Shown here: piece after piece, positions 15,848-24,421 of the stretch
Layout of the letters: each line of letters starts with the position of its first letter
Numbering within the stretch: position 1 is the first letter of the stretch
Assembly: GCF_027497495.1 (NCBI RefSeq)
Contig: NZ_CP114205.1
Span: 7,316,001 to 7,380,000 of the forward strand
Length of the DNA: 64,000 nucleotides
Direction of reading: 5' to 3'
Source: Streptomyces tubercidicus
GTDB taxonomy: Bacteria; Actinomycetota; Actinomycetes; Streptomycetales; Streptomycetaceae
Translations under genes and position numbers: made by a program
The notes under the pieces: model-generated
Databases searched by the model: none
Told to the model about the DNA's origin: nothing
What the model saw: the letters and a program-made list of their open reading frames with translations, nothing else

Positions 15848-17265
15848 GCGGTTTCTCCCGTCTCCTCCGGTACGTCGATGCGTGCTCCCAGCGCGGCGAG
15901 CTTCGCGGGCAGGTTCTCGTAGCCGCGGGCCAGGTGGGCGACGCCGTGCAGCTGGTGCGGGACGCCGGTTCCCAGCGCGGCGAGGAGCAGGGTGGCGGCC
16001 GCCCTCAGGTCACCGGCCGCCAGGGGCCCGGGAGAAGGCTTCAGCGGACCGGGGGAGATACGCAGCTCGTTTCCGGCCCGGTCGAGCACGGCGCCCATGG
16101 CGCGCAGGCCCTCCGCATAGCCGAAGCGGTTCTCCCATACGCCGTCCGTCAGCCGGGACGGGGCGTCCGCTCTCAGCAGCATCAGCGCGAACAGCGGACC
16201 GGCGTCGCTGTACACGTGGTGTGAGGCGGCGAGGACGTCGGTGCCCCGCAGCCGCTCCGGCGGCCTGATCCGCAGCAAGGAACCCTCCCAGCTCAGCGGC
16301 ACGCCCATCGCGGCGAGGCAGGCCAGCTCCGGGGCCAGACCCGAGCGGACCACGTCGGGCCGTTGCAGCACCAGGTCCAGATCGCGGCGCAGATGGACCG
16401 CCCACGCGATGAACGTGACGATCTCCATCAGGTCGGAGGGCAGCGTGATGTCCGCACCGCCGAGCGGGCCCCGCAGGCCCTCCACCGTGATCCGTTCCCG
16501 GGTCACCTCGATCCGCGCACCGGCCCGGCCCAGCACCCGCGCCAGCTCCAGTGCGTCGGGCTTGGGGTACGGGTTGTCCAGCACCGTCGTGCCCCGTGCG
16601 GTGACCGCGGCGAGCAGCGCCGTCTTGGTCGCACCCGAATAGTGCGGACCGGTGGGTGTTCCGGTACGGGGCTCCGGCTCCGCGAAGTCCGCGAGGTCGA
16701 TCCGGGCGCCCCGCAGCCCTTCCCGGGGCGCCGTGGCGCGGAACCCTTCGCCGCTCACCTCGCACGCGGCACCGAACCGCTCCAGGACCGTGGCGATATG
16801 GGACAGCGGGCGGGAGCCCTGCGTCCCGCCCCCGATCGCACAGCCGCCGTGCTGTCCGGAGCTGACCTCGCCGCGCGTCGCGAGCACCGTGGGCAGCAGA
16901 TACACGCCGCCGTGGATGCCGGCACTCCAGTGCGTCGGAATACCGGCCCCGTTGAGGCCGGAAGCGTCGACGGTGACGCGGGGCCCGTCATCGTCCACCG
17001 TGGCACCGAGATGCCGCAGCATGGCCGAGAGCAGCCGACGGTCCTCGATCCAGGGGGCGTTGGCGATCCGCCAGGGACGGTCGGAGAGGCAGGCGGCGGC
17101 CAGGCTCGGCACGAGCAGATGCTTGAAGCCGCCGGGGGCGAGCGTGGGGCGCGGGACGGCCGGTCCGCCGAGGACGGTCCAGTACGCCGTCGGTGCGGTG
17201 GGCGCGCGGCGGTCATCGGGCCGGTCGCCGTCCACGACGGCCACGGCGGGTGGGGTGTTCGGCAC
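15844..17265 (-). CDS. malO: Pseudouridine-5'-monophosphate enolpyruvyl transferase (MurA/NikO-like, MalO-type)
   Basis: A 473-residue inside-out alpha/beta-barrel protein of the EPSP synthase/MurA superfamily. The GGFKHLLVPSLAAACL block places a Lys (48) where MurA binds PEP, and GGCAIGGG carries Cys142, the counterpart of the catalytic MurA Cys, followed by an SRPLSH match to the MurA RPxDxH region. NikO and PolA of the nikkomycin and polyoxin pathways use this fold to make 3'-enolpyruvyl-UMP. MalO of malayamycin does so mainly on pseudouridine 5'-phosphate. Here it shares an operon with a TruD-like enzyme, which argues for the MalO activity rather than cell-wall MurA. GTG 17265 has AAGGAG seven bases upstream. 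Confidence 0.85.
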   Translation of the reverse strand: MPNTPPAVAVVDGDRPDDRRAPTAPTAYWTVLGGPAVPRPTLAPGGFKHLLVPSLAAACLSDRPWRIANAPWIEDRRLLSAMLRHLGATVDDDGPRVTVDASGLNGAGIPTHWSAGIHGGVYLLPTVLATRGEVSSGQHGGCAIGGGTQGSRPLSHIATVLERFGAACEVSGEGFRATAPREGLRGARIDLADFAEPEPRTGTPTGPHYSGATKTALLAAVTARGTTVLDNPYPKPDALELARVLGRAGARIEVTRERITVEGLRGPLGGADITLPSDLMEIVTFIAWAVHLRRDLDLVLQRPDVVRSGLAPELACLAAMGVPLSWEGSLLRIRPPERLRGTDVLAASHHVYSDAGPLFALMLLRADAPSRLTDGVWENRFGYAEGLRAMGAVLDRAGNELRISPGPLKPSPGPLAAGDLRAAATLLLAALGTGVPHQLHGVAHLARGYENLPAKLAALGARIDVPEETGETA

Positions 17266-17301
17266 GCGGCTGCTCCTTGGGATGTGGTCAGCCGGGCGGC
17301 G

Positions 17302-18048
17302 TCACCCGGCGGTGGGTGCCGTCCCGCCCTCGGCGAGGTCGCCCGGATGACCGAGGACCAGCACGAGGAACCACGGCTTGCGCGACAACTTGTCGAACCT
17401 CTTCCCGAACTCCTCCCGCCGGGCCGGGTCGGCCCGCGGTTCGTACAGCTCACGCAGGACGAGCCCGGCGCGGTGGACCTCGGAGATCATCTGGCCGAGT
17501 GGGCGCCGGAAGAACCGGACGACCGGGGTGGGCGGTCCGAAGCTCGGCCATTCGTCCCGCAGTTCCTCGATACGGAAGTAGTCGCCGCTGGGGGACATCT
17601 CGAAGTCGTTCAGCGGATGGTGGGTGGAGAGCACCACCGTGCCCCCGGGCGCCAGGACCCGGCGGAACTCGGCCAGCGTCGGTACCCAGTCCTCCAGGTA
17701 GTGCAGGGTGAGTGAGGACACCACCACGTCGACGGACGCATCGGCCAGGAAGTCCAGCGGCTCGCGCAGATCGTGCACCCGCACCTCGGCCCGGTCGCCC
17801 AGCCGTTCACCGGCCAGCTTCACCAGCGTGGGACTCGCGTCCAGCGCGACGACCCGCGCCGCCCCCTGGCCCACCAGCCAGCGCGTCAGCGCTCCGCCCG
17901 CGCATCCGGCCTCCAGCACCCGCCGCCCCGCCAGCGGCGGGCACTTGCTCTGCACCGCGGGACGGTCCAGCAGCGTGTTGTAGATGTTGTCCGCGCTGCC
18001 CCGGTCGTACTGGACGGCGAATTCCTCGTAGCTCCGGTCGCGAGCCAT
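17302..18048 (-). CDS. SAM-dependent class I methyltransferase
   Basis: A 248-residue methyltransferase with motif I VLEAGCAGGALTRWL (residues about 43-57), the strand-2 acidic residue in VVALDAS, and a DVVVSSLTLHYLEDW segment typical of UbiE/COQ5-like small-molecule O- and C-methyltransferases. ATG 18048 has GGAG six bases upstream. An ATG at 18066 that overlaps the preceding stop is an alternative and would add six residues. It lies between the class III aminotransferase and the enolpyruvyl transferase genes in the core operon. It is a candidate for the methyl-ether-forming enzyme of a malayamycin-type product. Confidence 0.82.
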   Translation of the reverse strand: MARDRSYEEFAVQYDRGSADNIYNTLLDRPAVQSKCPPLAGRRVLEAGCAGGALTRWLVGQGAARVVALDASPTLVKLAGERLGDRAEVRVHDLREPLDFLADASVDVVVSSLTLHYLEDWVPTLAEFRRVLAPGGTVVLSTHHPLNDFEMSPSGDYFRIEELRDEWPSFGPPTPVVRFFRRPLGQMISEVHRAGLVLRELYEPRADPARREEFGKRFDKLSRKPWFLVLVLGHPGDLAEGGTAPTAG

Positions 18049-18062
18049 GGTTGCTCCACTCC

Positions 18063-19487
18063 TCATCGCACCCGGCACGGGCCGGGCACCGATGCCCCGC
18101 TCGCCGTGTGCCGTGCCGTGGCGGGCCCCTCGGCGCCGGTCCCCGGACCGCCTGCCGGGCCGGTGAGGGCGCCGTCCTCCGGCAACCTATCGCGGGGTGC
18201 GGAGCCGTCGTCGGAGGCGTTTCGTGCGGCGGAACGGAATTCGTCGGGGACCGCGGCGCAGGTCGCGTCCAGGAGGTCCAGTGCTTCCTCCACCTCCTCG
18301 TCGGTGGCCACCAGCGGCGGGAGCAGCCGGATCACCTCCGGCTGCCCCAGGCACGGGGACACCACGAGCCCGCGCCGGCTCAGCTCCAGCAGAACGTCAC
18401 CGGCCGCGCCGTGCGGCCCGAACTCGACGCCCCACAGCAGCCCTTGGCCGCGGACCTCGGTGACCAGCCCGGTGTGACGGTGCGCGATCCGGCGGAGCCC
18501 TTCCGCCATGAGGCCCGACAGCCGCTCGCCCCGGGGCGCCAGTTCCTCCACGGCACGCAGCGCGGCGCTGCCCGCGGCGGCCGCGAGGGGGTGGCCGGAG
18601 AATGTCGTGGTGTGCACGAACGGGTCGGTGGCCAGCGGCCCGTACAGCTCCTCCGTCGCCACCACTGCCGACAGCGGCTGGACCCCACCGCCCAGCGCCT
18701 TGCCGAACAGCACCGCATCGGGCCGCAGACCGGCGGCGACACTCAGCGCCCGCTCCCCGCACCGCCGCAGCCCCGTCTGGATCTCGTCGGCGATCACATA
18801 CGCCCCGTGCGCACGGGCGGCAGCGGTCAGGGCGGCCAGGAACGCCGACGGCAGTGCCCGGACGCCGCCCTCGCCCTGTACGGGTTCCACGATCACTGCG
18901 GCGACGTCCTCTTCCGCGAAGGCCCCGGGCACCGCTCCGGGGTCTGCGGGGATATGCACCACCCCGCCGAGCAGCGGCTCCAGGGACTGGCGGTAGCGCC
19001 GGTTCCAGGTGGCGGCGAGCGCTCCCAGCGACTTTCCGTGGTACGCGCCCTCGACGGCGACGACCCGGGTCCGGCCGGTGGCCAGCCGGGCCAGTTTGAG
19101 CGCGGCCTCCACCGCGTCGGACCCGTTGAGCCCCAGCCACACCCTGGTCAGACGGCCGGGGTCGGTGTACGCGACCAGCTCGGCCGCGAACCCGGCCGTC
19201 GTGCCGTTCGCCAGGACGCGGGTGGAGACCGGCATCGACTCCAACTCCCCGCGGACCGCGCGCAGTACCTCCGGATGCCCGCGCCCGAGCAGCGTGACCG
19301 CGTAACTGCCGAAGTCCAGTGCGGACCGCCCGTCGGAGAGCACGATCCTCGCCCCGTCCCCACAGGACTCGACCGCCCCCGCACCGTTCATGCCGTAGAC
19401 GAGGGCCAGCCCCGGCGAGAGGTGCGCCCGCACCCGGCCCAGCACGGTGCGCGCGTCCGGACCCGTGCTCTCCACCGCCGCACTCAT
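18063..19487 (-). CDS. Class III PLP-dependent aminotransferase
   Basis: A 474-residue aminotransferase of the ornithine/GABA aminotransferase fold. IVEPVQGEGG and ADEIQTGLRRCG hold the PLP ring and phosphate contacts, and Lys263 in LFGKALGGG is the Schiff-base lysine. The C-terminal 45 residues after about residue 430 are an Ala/Gly-rich tail beyond the normal fold. ATG 19487 overlaps the stop of the TruD gene, so it is co-translated with it. It probably installs an amino group on an oxidised sugar carbon of the C-nucleoside, the nitrogen that would later carry the urea. Activation of an amino-acid co-substrate is an alternative. Confidence 0.85.
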   Translation of the reverse strand: MSAAVESTGPDARTVLGRVRAHLSPGLALVYGMNGAGAVESCGDGARIVLSDGRSALDFGSYAVTLLGRGHPEVLRAVRGELESMPVSTRVLANGTTAGFAAELVAYTDPGRLTRVWLGLNGSDAVEAALKLARLATGRTRVVAVEGAYHGKSLGALAATWNRRYRQSLEPLLGGVVHIPADPGAVPGAFAEEDVAAVIVEPVQGEGGVRALPSAFLAALTAAARAHGAYVIADEIQTGLRRCGERALSVAAGLRPDAVLFGKALGGGVQPLSAVVATEELYGPLATDPFVHTTTFSGHPLAAAAGSAALRAVEELAPRGERLSGLMAEGLRRIAHRHTGLVTEVRGQGLLWGVEFGPHGAAGDVLLELSRRGLVVSPCLGQPEVIRLLPPLVATDEEVEEALDLLDATCAAVPDEFRSAARNASDDGSAPRDRLPEDGALTGPAGGPGTGAEGPATARHTASGASVPGPCRVR

Positions 19488-20572
19488 GCGCGCCCGCCGG
19501 CGGCCACCGCGGGATCCGGCGCACCGTCCCCCAGCGCCCCGGCGATCTGGACGAACCACTGGTGCACCGCCCCCGTCGCATAGCCGCCGGACGGCAGAAA
19601 GAACGAGACGGCGCAGGCGAAGCGGCCCGGGTGCAGCGGATCCGGCTCGACGCGGTGCACCGAGATATGCGTCTGCAGCACGGTCGGGCGGGCGGCGGTG
19701 CTGCGCACGCACGCCCCGTCCGTCCAGCGGTAGCGCACATAGTCCAGCTCCGGGCGGCGCACCGCGAGGCGGAGCACCGCCTCGCGCGTGGTCGCGAAGG
19801 CATAGGGCAGGCCCTCGCGCTCGACGTGCGCCACCTCCGCGCCCGCCGATTCCCCGAGCAGGGCCCGCACTCGCGCATTCCACTCGTACGAGGCATGTGC
19901 GCAGCGGTAGAAGACCGGGACACGAGGATCCAGCCGCGGCCAGAACTCGTGGGCGGGCCCCTGGTGATCCAGCGCCCGCTTCCCCTCGGCGGACCCGGAG
20001 CGGCGCAGCAGATCCAGTGCGGTGTCCTCGTCACCGGCGAGCAGGGCTCCGCCGATCAGATGGGTCTGCTTGGGGCCGCCCGGCACACCGAAGCGCTGTG
20101 TGTCGTAGTAGTTGACGAAGAAATGGGTGTGCCGCCGGGGCCCCTCGGCCAAGGCGGTGGCCAGGGGCTCGTCCAGGTCCCGGACGACCAGCCGGAAGCA
20201 GTTGCCGTCCAGCTCTCCGGTCCGCAGCGGTGCGGTGCCGGACCCGTGCGGTGTCACCCGCCAGGCGCGGTCCTCACCACAGGAGCGGCCGCGCGCGTTG
20301 GCGCGTTCCACCTCCTCGGGTGACAGCACGGCGCGCACCGAGACGAACTGCTCGGTGATGCCGTCCTCGTCCTTCAGCCCGGCCGCCGCCACATCCCGCA
20401 CGTCCACGCCGAACGCCGCGGCGAGTGCGCCCAGCGCCTCATGCGTGGTCAGGCCGCGCTTCCACAACAGGAGATAGGTGTGCGTGGACGCGTCACGCGC
20501 TGCCGTCTCCAATCCGAGGGTCTCCGTGACGCGGAAGTCCTCCGGCAGGACTTTCAGCAGGGGCAGATGCAT
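19484..20572 (-). CDS. malD: TruD-like pseudouridine synthase (MalD-type), commits the pathway to a C-nucleoside
   Basis: A 362-residue member of the TruD tRNA pseudouridine-13 synthase family, of normal length (E. coli TruD is about 350). AAGLKDEDGITEQ contains the catalytic Asp68, equivalent to Asp80 of E. coli TruD, and HFFVNYYDTQRFG is the conserved NxxGxQRFG-type block with some changes. ATG 20572 has GGAGGGA upstream. It is the first gene of the core minus-strand operon. TruD enzymes normally act on tRNA. In the malayamycin pathway MalD is the main supplier of pseudouridine 5'-monophosphate, and the neighbouring enolpyruvyl transferase makes that role likely here. Actinobacteria generally lack a housekeeping TruD, which strengthens the pathway assignment. 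Confidence 0.88.
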   Translation of the reverse strand: MHLPLLKVLPEDFRVTETLGLETAARDASTHTYLLLWKRGLTTHEALGALAAAFGVDVRDVAAAGLKDEDGITEQFVSVRAVLSPEEVERANARGRSCGEDRAWRVTPHGSGTAPLRTGELDGNCFRLVVRDLDEPLATALAEGPRRHTHFFVNYYDTQRFGVPGGPKQTHLIGGALLAGDEDTALDLLRRSGSAEGKRALDHQGPAHEFWPRLDPRVPVFYRCAHASYEWNARVRALLGESAGAEVAHVEREGLPYAFATTREAVLRLAVRRPELDYVRYRWTDGACVRSTAARPTVLQTHISVHRVEPDPLHPGRFACAVSFFLPSGGYATGAVHQWFVQIAGALGDGAPDPAVAAGGRA

Positions 20573-21104
20573 CGGGTCCCTCCGGACTCTGGACAGCTGA
20601 CGGGCAGCCGCCCGACGACCGCGCGGGGGTGCCGCCGGCCCACCCTCTTGGGTGAGCCGCTCTCCGCGCGCCAGCCGCCGTGGTGACCGGTGGTTGCGCC
20701 CTGCTCGCGCGGAGGAGCGTCTACGGGTGCCTGCCGCCCGCTGCCTTCGGCGTTCCCGTACCCGAGCGGGGAGCCCGACCGTCCGGCGCACGGGCCGGAA
20801 GGGCGCCTCGCCGCGTACGACCGACACGACGACCACTGAAGCGGATCACATGGGATTCAGGAGGTGACAGGTGAAGACTCAATGGCGTCGAGCCGTGGCG
20901 GCAGTTCTGCCTCGGCAAGTTGTACCGGTCGTCCGCTTCCCGGATAAGGGCTGTTCCGCGCACCGGAACACTTCCCGGTCCGCCTTGCCGCGCCCTCTGC
21001 CGCCTGCCTACGGTGACCGGGCTGTCGGGCCCGTGGAAGTCCGCTCCCCAGCTCCCCAGCTCCCCCGCTCGTCGTCAAGCTGCGCCGGGAGGCCCCAGAC
21101 CGTC
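20573..21104. promoter_or_regulatory. Divergent intergenic region between the two main biosynthetic transcripts
   Basis: This 532-bp region separates the minus-strand operon that starts with TruD from the plus-strand operon that starts with the nucleotidyltransferase-like gene, so it must contain both promoters. A strong AGGAGG at 20861-20866 precedes a GTG at 20871 in frame with the downstream gene, but the 78 codons between 20871 and 21104 have a lower third-position G+C than the cluster genes and no recognisable motif. A leader reading frame or an N-terminal extension cannot be excluded. No clear -35/-10 pair was seen. Confidence 0.5.
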
Positions 21105-22148
21105 ATGGAACACACCTCTGTACCGGCCGCCTTTCCGGAGCGGCATGTGCTCGAAGGGCGCTTCCAGAAGTTCCTGGAGGAACGCGGCCTCGACCTCGGC
21201 GATGTGATCGGCGAGACCGATCAGGGCCACGGCCGTCCGGCGCTCGCCGTGGCCGCCGGTTCGGTGCTGGCCGGGTTCGGCAACCACCGCAGCGACCTCG
21301 ATCTGCTGGTGCTCGTCGAGAACGACCAGCTCACCAGGTTCCCCATCCAGTCGCACCGGCACGGCACCCTGATCGACGTCAACATCCGTCAGGCGAGCGC
21401 GGTCCTGGACCGTACGGCACGCCTGCGCGACAGCTCCTGGCCCCGCTTCGGCACGGTCACCCAGGAGGCATGGAACCACCGGCGCCGCACCCTCAAGACC
21501 GCCAGCAGGCTGGCTCTCGGCCTGCCCCTGCTCGTCACCGGGCCGTGGCAGACCTGGCACGACGGCCTGCGGCAGCCCTGGCTCGCGCGGGCGGTCGAAC
21601 AGTGGTGGACGGTCGAGGCGCACCGGCTCGGACGCGCCGCCCAACTCCTCGTCGGCGAACGGCCGATGGCCGCGGCGGTGCGGGGCAGGGAGGCCATCGT
21701 GGCCGCCCTGAACGCCCGAGCCGCCGCTGCCGGAGAGATCTACTTCACCGAGAAGTGGGTCGGCGAGAAACTCAGGGCCGCCGGGGACCACGACGCCCTC
21801 GCTCTCCTCCGTGAGGTCCTCACGCCCCCGCTCGCCCCCCGCGACCGGGTGGCGCGCTGTCTCGGCCTCGTCCATGAACTGACCGCCTCCGAGGCGCCGT
21901 TGCACACCGTGGTGCGCTGGGCCACCGGCATCGGCACGGCACAGCTGGACGACCGCACGGTCGTCGACCGCTGGGAGCTGCGCGCGCTTGAAGTCCCGCG
22001 CACCGACCTGCCGCCCGCCGGAAGCGACGACATCCTCTGGTCGGGACCGCCCGGCGCCGACCCGCCCGCGGACATCCAGCGGCTGTTCGCGCACGACATG
22101 CTGTGGCTCGGCGTGGCGCTCGCGCAGGAGGAGGCATCCGGACGATGA
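21105..22148 (+). CDS. Nucleotidyltransferase-fold protein
   Basis: A 347-residue protein. Residues 50-75 (AAGSVLAGFGN then HRSDLDLLVLVE) match the minimal nucleotidyltransferase core Gly-Ser-x(n)-Gly-x(n)-Asp-x-Asp, with Asp64 and Asp66 as metal ligands. A third acidic residue may be Asp87 in TLIDVN. The rest is mostly helical. Such enzymes transfer NMP groups onto antibiotics, proteins or metabolites. ATG 21105 is chosen because the upstream in-frame extension to GTG 20871 lacks coding-type codon bias, though that GTG has a far better ribosome binding site. The next gene overlaps it by four bases. It could activate a carbonyl or carbamoyl donor, modify the product for self-protection or adenylylate an intermediate. 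Confidence 0.65.
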   Translation: MEHTSVPAAFPERHVLEGRFQKFLEERGLDLGDVIGETDQGHGRPALAVAAGSVLAGFGNHRSDLDLLVLVENDQLTRFPIQSHRHGTLIDVNIRQASAVLDRTARLRDSSWPRFGTVTQEAWNHRRRTLKTASRLALGLPLLVTGPWQTWHDGLRQPWLARAVEQWWTVEAHRLGRAAQLLVGERPMAAAVRGREAIVAALNARAAAAGEIYFTEKWVGEKLRAAGDHDALALLREVLTPPLAPRDRVARCLGLVHELTASEAPLHTVVRWATGIGTAQLDDRTVVDRWELRALEVPRTDLPPAGSDDILWSGPPGADPPADIQRLFAHDMLWLGVALAQEEASGR

Positions 22149-22684
22149 CCGCACCGCACACCGAAGCCCACGAGCCCCTGCCGGATGTGCGCCGGCTCAT
22201 GGCGTTCCGCGCCCATGGAGCGGTGCGCCTGCTGCTGAAGTGCCGCGCCGCACAGGAGGACGTCGAGGGCGCGGTCTCTGCGGGACAGCCCGAGGTCGCG
22301 GTCCTCATGGCCTACGACCTGGTGCAGCTCTCCCTCTCCGTACGGGGCCTGCGCACCCACGGCGAACTGAACTACACCGGTGAGCAGCCGGGCTTTGACC
22401 CGTTCGCCGGAGTGCCGGAAGCGGACGTCGAGGACGGTCTGCGGCTCGCGGCCGACGGCCTGGAGGCCATCCCGCAGGGCCGGGGCGAGGAGTGGCTGGA
22501 CCGGCTGAGCGCCCATCTGGGCGTCACCGAGGGGCAGTTGGGGTATGCGCAGAAGCTGCCCAACGTCCGCGCCGGCAGCGGCCTGATGAAGGGCTTCAAA
22601 CTCGCCCGCACCTGGTCGCCGCATCTGGAGCGGCTCGGCCTGCCGGATGTCATGCCGAGCAACTGGACCCGGCGTGCCGACTGA
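22145..22684 (+). CDS. Hypothetical helical protein paired with the nucleotidyltransferase-like gene
   Basis: A 179-residue protein predicted to be helical (long Leu/Ala/Val-rich segments around VAVLMAYDLVQLSLSVRG) with no signal peptide. ATG 22145 overlaps the stop of the nucleotidyltransferase-fold gene. A downstream helical partner of about 130-180 residues next to a minimal nucleotidyltransferase recalls MNT/HEPN pairs, but the HEPN Arg-x4-6-His motif is not evident, so this is only a structural analogy. The FDPF and LGYAQKLPNVRAGSG segments may mark a family specific to this kind of cluster. The function is not known. Confidence 0.6.
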   Translation: MTAPHTEAHEPLPDVRRLMAFRAHGAVRLLLKCRAAQEDVEGAVSAGQPEVAVLMAYDLVQLSLSVRGLRTHGELNYTGEQPGFDPFAGVPEADVEDGLRLAADGLEAIPQGRGEEWLDRLSAHLGVTEGQLGYAQKLPNVRAGSGLMKGFKLARTWSPHLERLGLPDVMPSNWTRRAD

Positions 22685-23642
22685 CCCCGGTCCCGGTCGT
22701 GCGGGCGGCGGCCCCGCCTTGACGCTGCACGGCATCACCAAGCGGTACGGGACGGTGACGGCGCTGAGCGAGGTGGATCTGGACATCGTGCCGGGGGAGA
22801 TCGTCGGCCTGCTCGGGCACAACGGGGCGGGCAAGACCACCCTGATGTCCATCGTGGCGGGGCTGCTGCGGCCGGACACCGGGCACGTCCGCGTCCTCGG
22901 CAGAGACCCGGCGCGGGAGCCGCACCAAGCCCGGCGTCAACTCGGGCTGGCTCCCCAGGAATTGGGCCTCTACATGCCATTGACGGTGCGTCAGAACCTG
23001 CTGTTCTTCGCGGAACTCGTCGGACTGCGCGGCCGCACCGCCGACCGCCGCATCGAGGAGGTCGCCGAGCCCCTGGGGCTGACCGACCTGCTCGGCCGCC
23101 GGGCGTCACGGCTGTCCGGCGGACAACAGCGGCGCGTGCACACCGCGATGGCCCTGGTGCACCGTCCACCCCTGCTCCTGCTGGACGAGCCGACGGCCGG
23201 GGTGGACGTACAGACCCGTGAACAGCTCCTGGAGGCGGTCCGCACCATGGCAGCCGAGGGCACCGCCATCTGCTACTCCACGCACTATCTGCCCGAGGTG
23301 GAGACCCTCGACGGCTCGGTCGCCGTGCTGAACGGCGGCCGCCTGATCGCCCGCGGCACGCTGAAGGAACTGGTGCGGCAGTACGGCGACAGCGGCATCG
23401 AACTCACCTTCTCCGGCGGCCCGCCCGACCTGTCCCTGCCCTGGCCCGTGGTGCGGGACGGCCGGGTGCTGCGCGTGACCGTGGACCAGCCGCATCTGGC
23501 CGTGCCGCAGGTGATGGCGGCCCTCGGTGAGGCGGCCGGTGAGCTGGTCAACCTCAGGCTCGTCCAGCCCAGTCTGGACAGTGTGTTCCTGCGGGTCACG
23601 GGACGCCGGTACGGCGCGGCCACCGAGGAGGACACCCCATGA
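22674..23642 (+). CDS. ABC-2 type exporter ATP-binding protein
   Basis: A 322-residue nucleotide-binding subunit: Walker A GHNGAGKTT, Q-loop APQELGLY, signature RLSGGQQRR, Walker B LLLLDEPTAG, H-loop STHY. The C-terminal 90 residues form the extra domain typical of drug-export (DrrA-like) ATPases. GTG 22674 overlaps the previous gene by 11 bases; a TTG at 22719 is the alternative start. The permease gene at 23639 overlaps the stop (ATGA), so the two form a DrrAB-like exporter. It probably exports the nucleoside product and gives self-resistance. Confidence 0.9.
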   Translation: MPTDPGPGRAGGGPALTLHGITKRYGTVTALSEVDLDIVPGEIVGLLGHNGAGKTTLMSIVAGLLRPDTGHVRVLGRDPAREPHQARRQLGLAPQELGLYMPLTVRQNLLFFAELVGLRGRTADRRIEEVAEPLGLTDLLGRRASRLSGGQQRRVHTAMALVHRPPLLLLDEPTAGVDVQTREQLLEAVRTMAAEGTAICYSTHYLPEVETLDGSVAVLNGGRLIARGTLKELVRQYGDSGIELTFSGGPPDLSLPWPVVRDGRVLRVTVDQPHLAVPQVMAALGEAAGELVNLRLVQPSLDSVFLRVTGRRYGAATEEDTP

Positions 23643-24421
23643 AGCAGGGCTCGCCCGGACGGATCGCCGCGCTGATCCGGCACGACATCCGGCTCCAACT
23701 GCGCGACCCGGCACCCCTGATCGTCCGTACCGTGATGCCCCTGCTCCTCATGGGATTCATGCAGCCCCTCTTCCGTACGGCGCTGCGGGCCGAGCAGGTC
23801 GAGGGCGCCACCGGCGCGGAGCAGGCGGTCCCCGGCATGGCCGTCATGTTCACGTTCTTCCTGGTGAACCTGGTGGGCTTCGGGGTCTTCCGGGAGCACG
23901 GATGGAAGACCTGGGACCGGCTCCGGGCGGGACTCGCCAGGCCCGGCGAGGTCATCGCCGGCCGGGTCGTCGTCCCGCTGGGCATCGCCGTCCTGCAACT
24001 CGCGGTGGTGTTCCTGGCCGGCGGGCTCCTGTACGACCTGCGGGTCAGCGGGGCGTGGCCGGCGCTCGTCGCGGTCGGCGCGGCACTGGCCCTCTGTGTG
24101 GTCATGTTCGGGATGGCGCTCGTCTCGCTGTGCCGGACGGTCTCCCAGCTGGCCGTGTTCGCGAACCTCGCGGCGCTGCTGTTCGCCGGCCTCGGCGGTG
24201 CGCTGACACCACTGTCCGCCCTGCCGGACTGGGCGCGCCCGCTCGCGCCGGGAGTGCCCAGCTACTGGGCGATGCGCGGTTTCACCACCGTCGTCATCGA
24301 CGGCGGCGGGGCCGGTGCGGTGCTGCTGCCGGTCATGGTGCTGCTCGGCTTCTCCGCCGTATTCGCCGCGGTGACGCTGACGTTCTTCCGCTTCGAGGAC
24401 CAAAAGGTCTCGTGGTCATGA
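23639..24421 (+). CDS. ABC-2 type exporter permease
   Basis: A 260-residue membrane protein with six hydrophobic segments (about residues 25-45, 67-90, 110-140, 145-165, 175-195, 225-250), the topology of DrrB-like ABC-2 permeases. The N-terminal IRHDIRLQLRDPAPLI is the usual coupling-helix region before the first membrane segment, and GWKTWDRLRA after segment 2 is characteristic of the family. It is coupled by ATGA overlaps both to the ATPase gene and to the following HAD phosphatase gene. Confidence 0.9.
   Translation: MKQGSPGRIAALIRHDIRLQLRDPAPLIVRTVMPLLLMGFMQPLFRTALRAEQVEGATGAEQAVPGMAVMFTFFLVNLVGFGVFREHGWKTWDRLRAGLARPGEVIAGRVVVPLGIAVLQLAVVFLAGGLLYDLRVSGAWPALVAVGAALALCVVMFGMALVSLCRTVSQLAVFANLAALLFAGLGGALTPLSALPDWARPLAPGVPSYWAMRGFTTVVIDGGGAGAVLLPVMVLLGFSAVFAAVTLTFFRFEDQKVSWS

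Noticed and set aside
15844..17265. Housekeeping MurA for cell-wall synthesis
   Set aside because: The Cys and Lys sites are shared with MurA, but the gene overlaps the oxygenase gene and shares a run with the TruD-like gene; context fits the NikO/MalO branch.
20871..21104. N-terminal 78-residue extension of the nucleotidyltransferase-like protein from GTG 20871
   Set aside because: Despite a strong AGGAGG, the codons have reduced third-position G+C and no domain. Kept as an alternative only.
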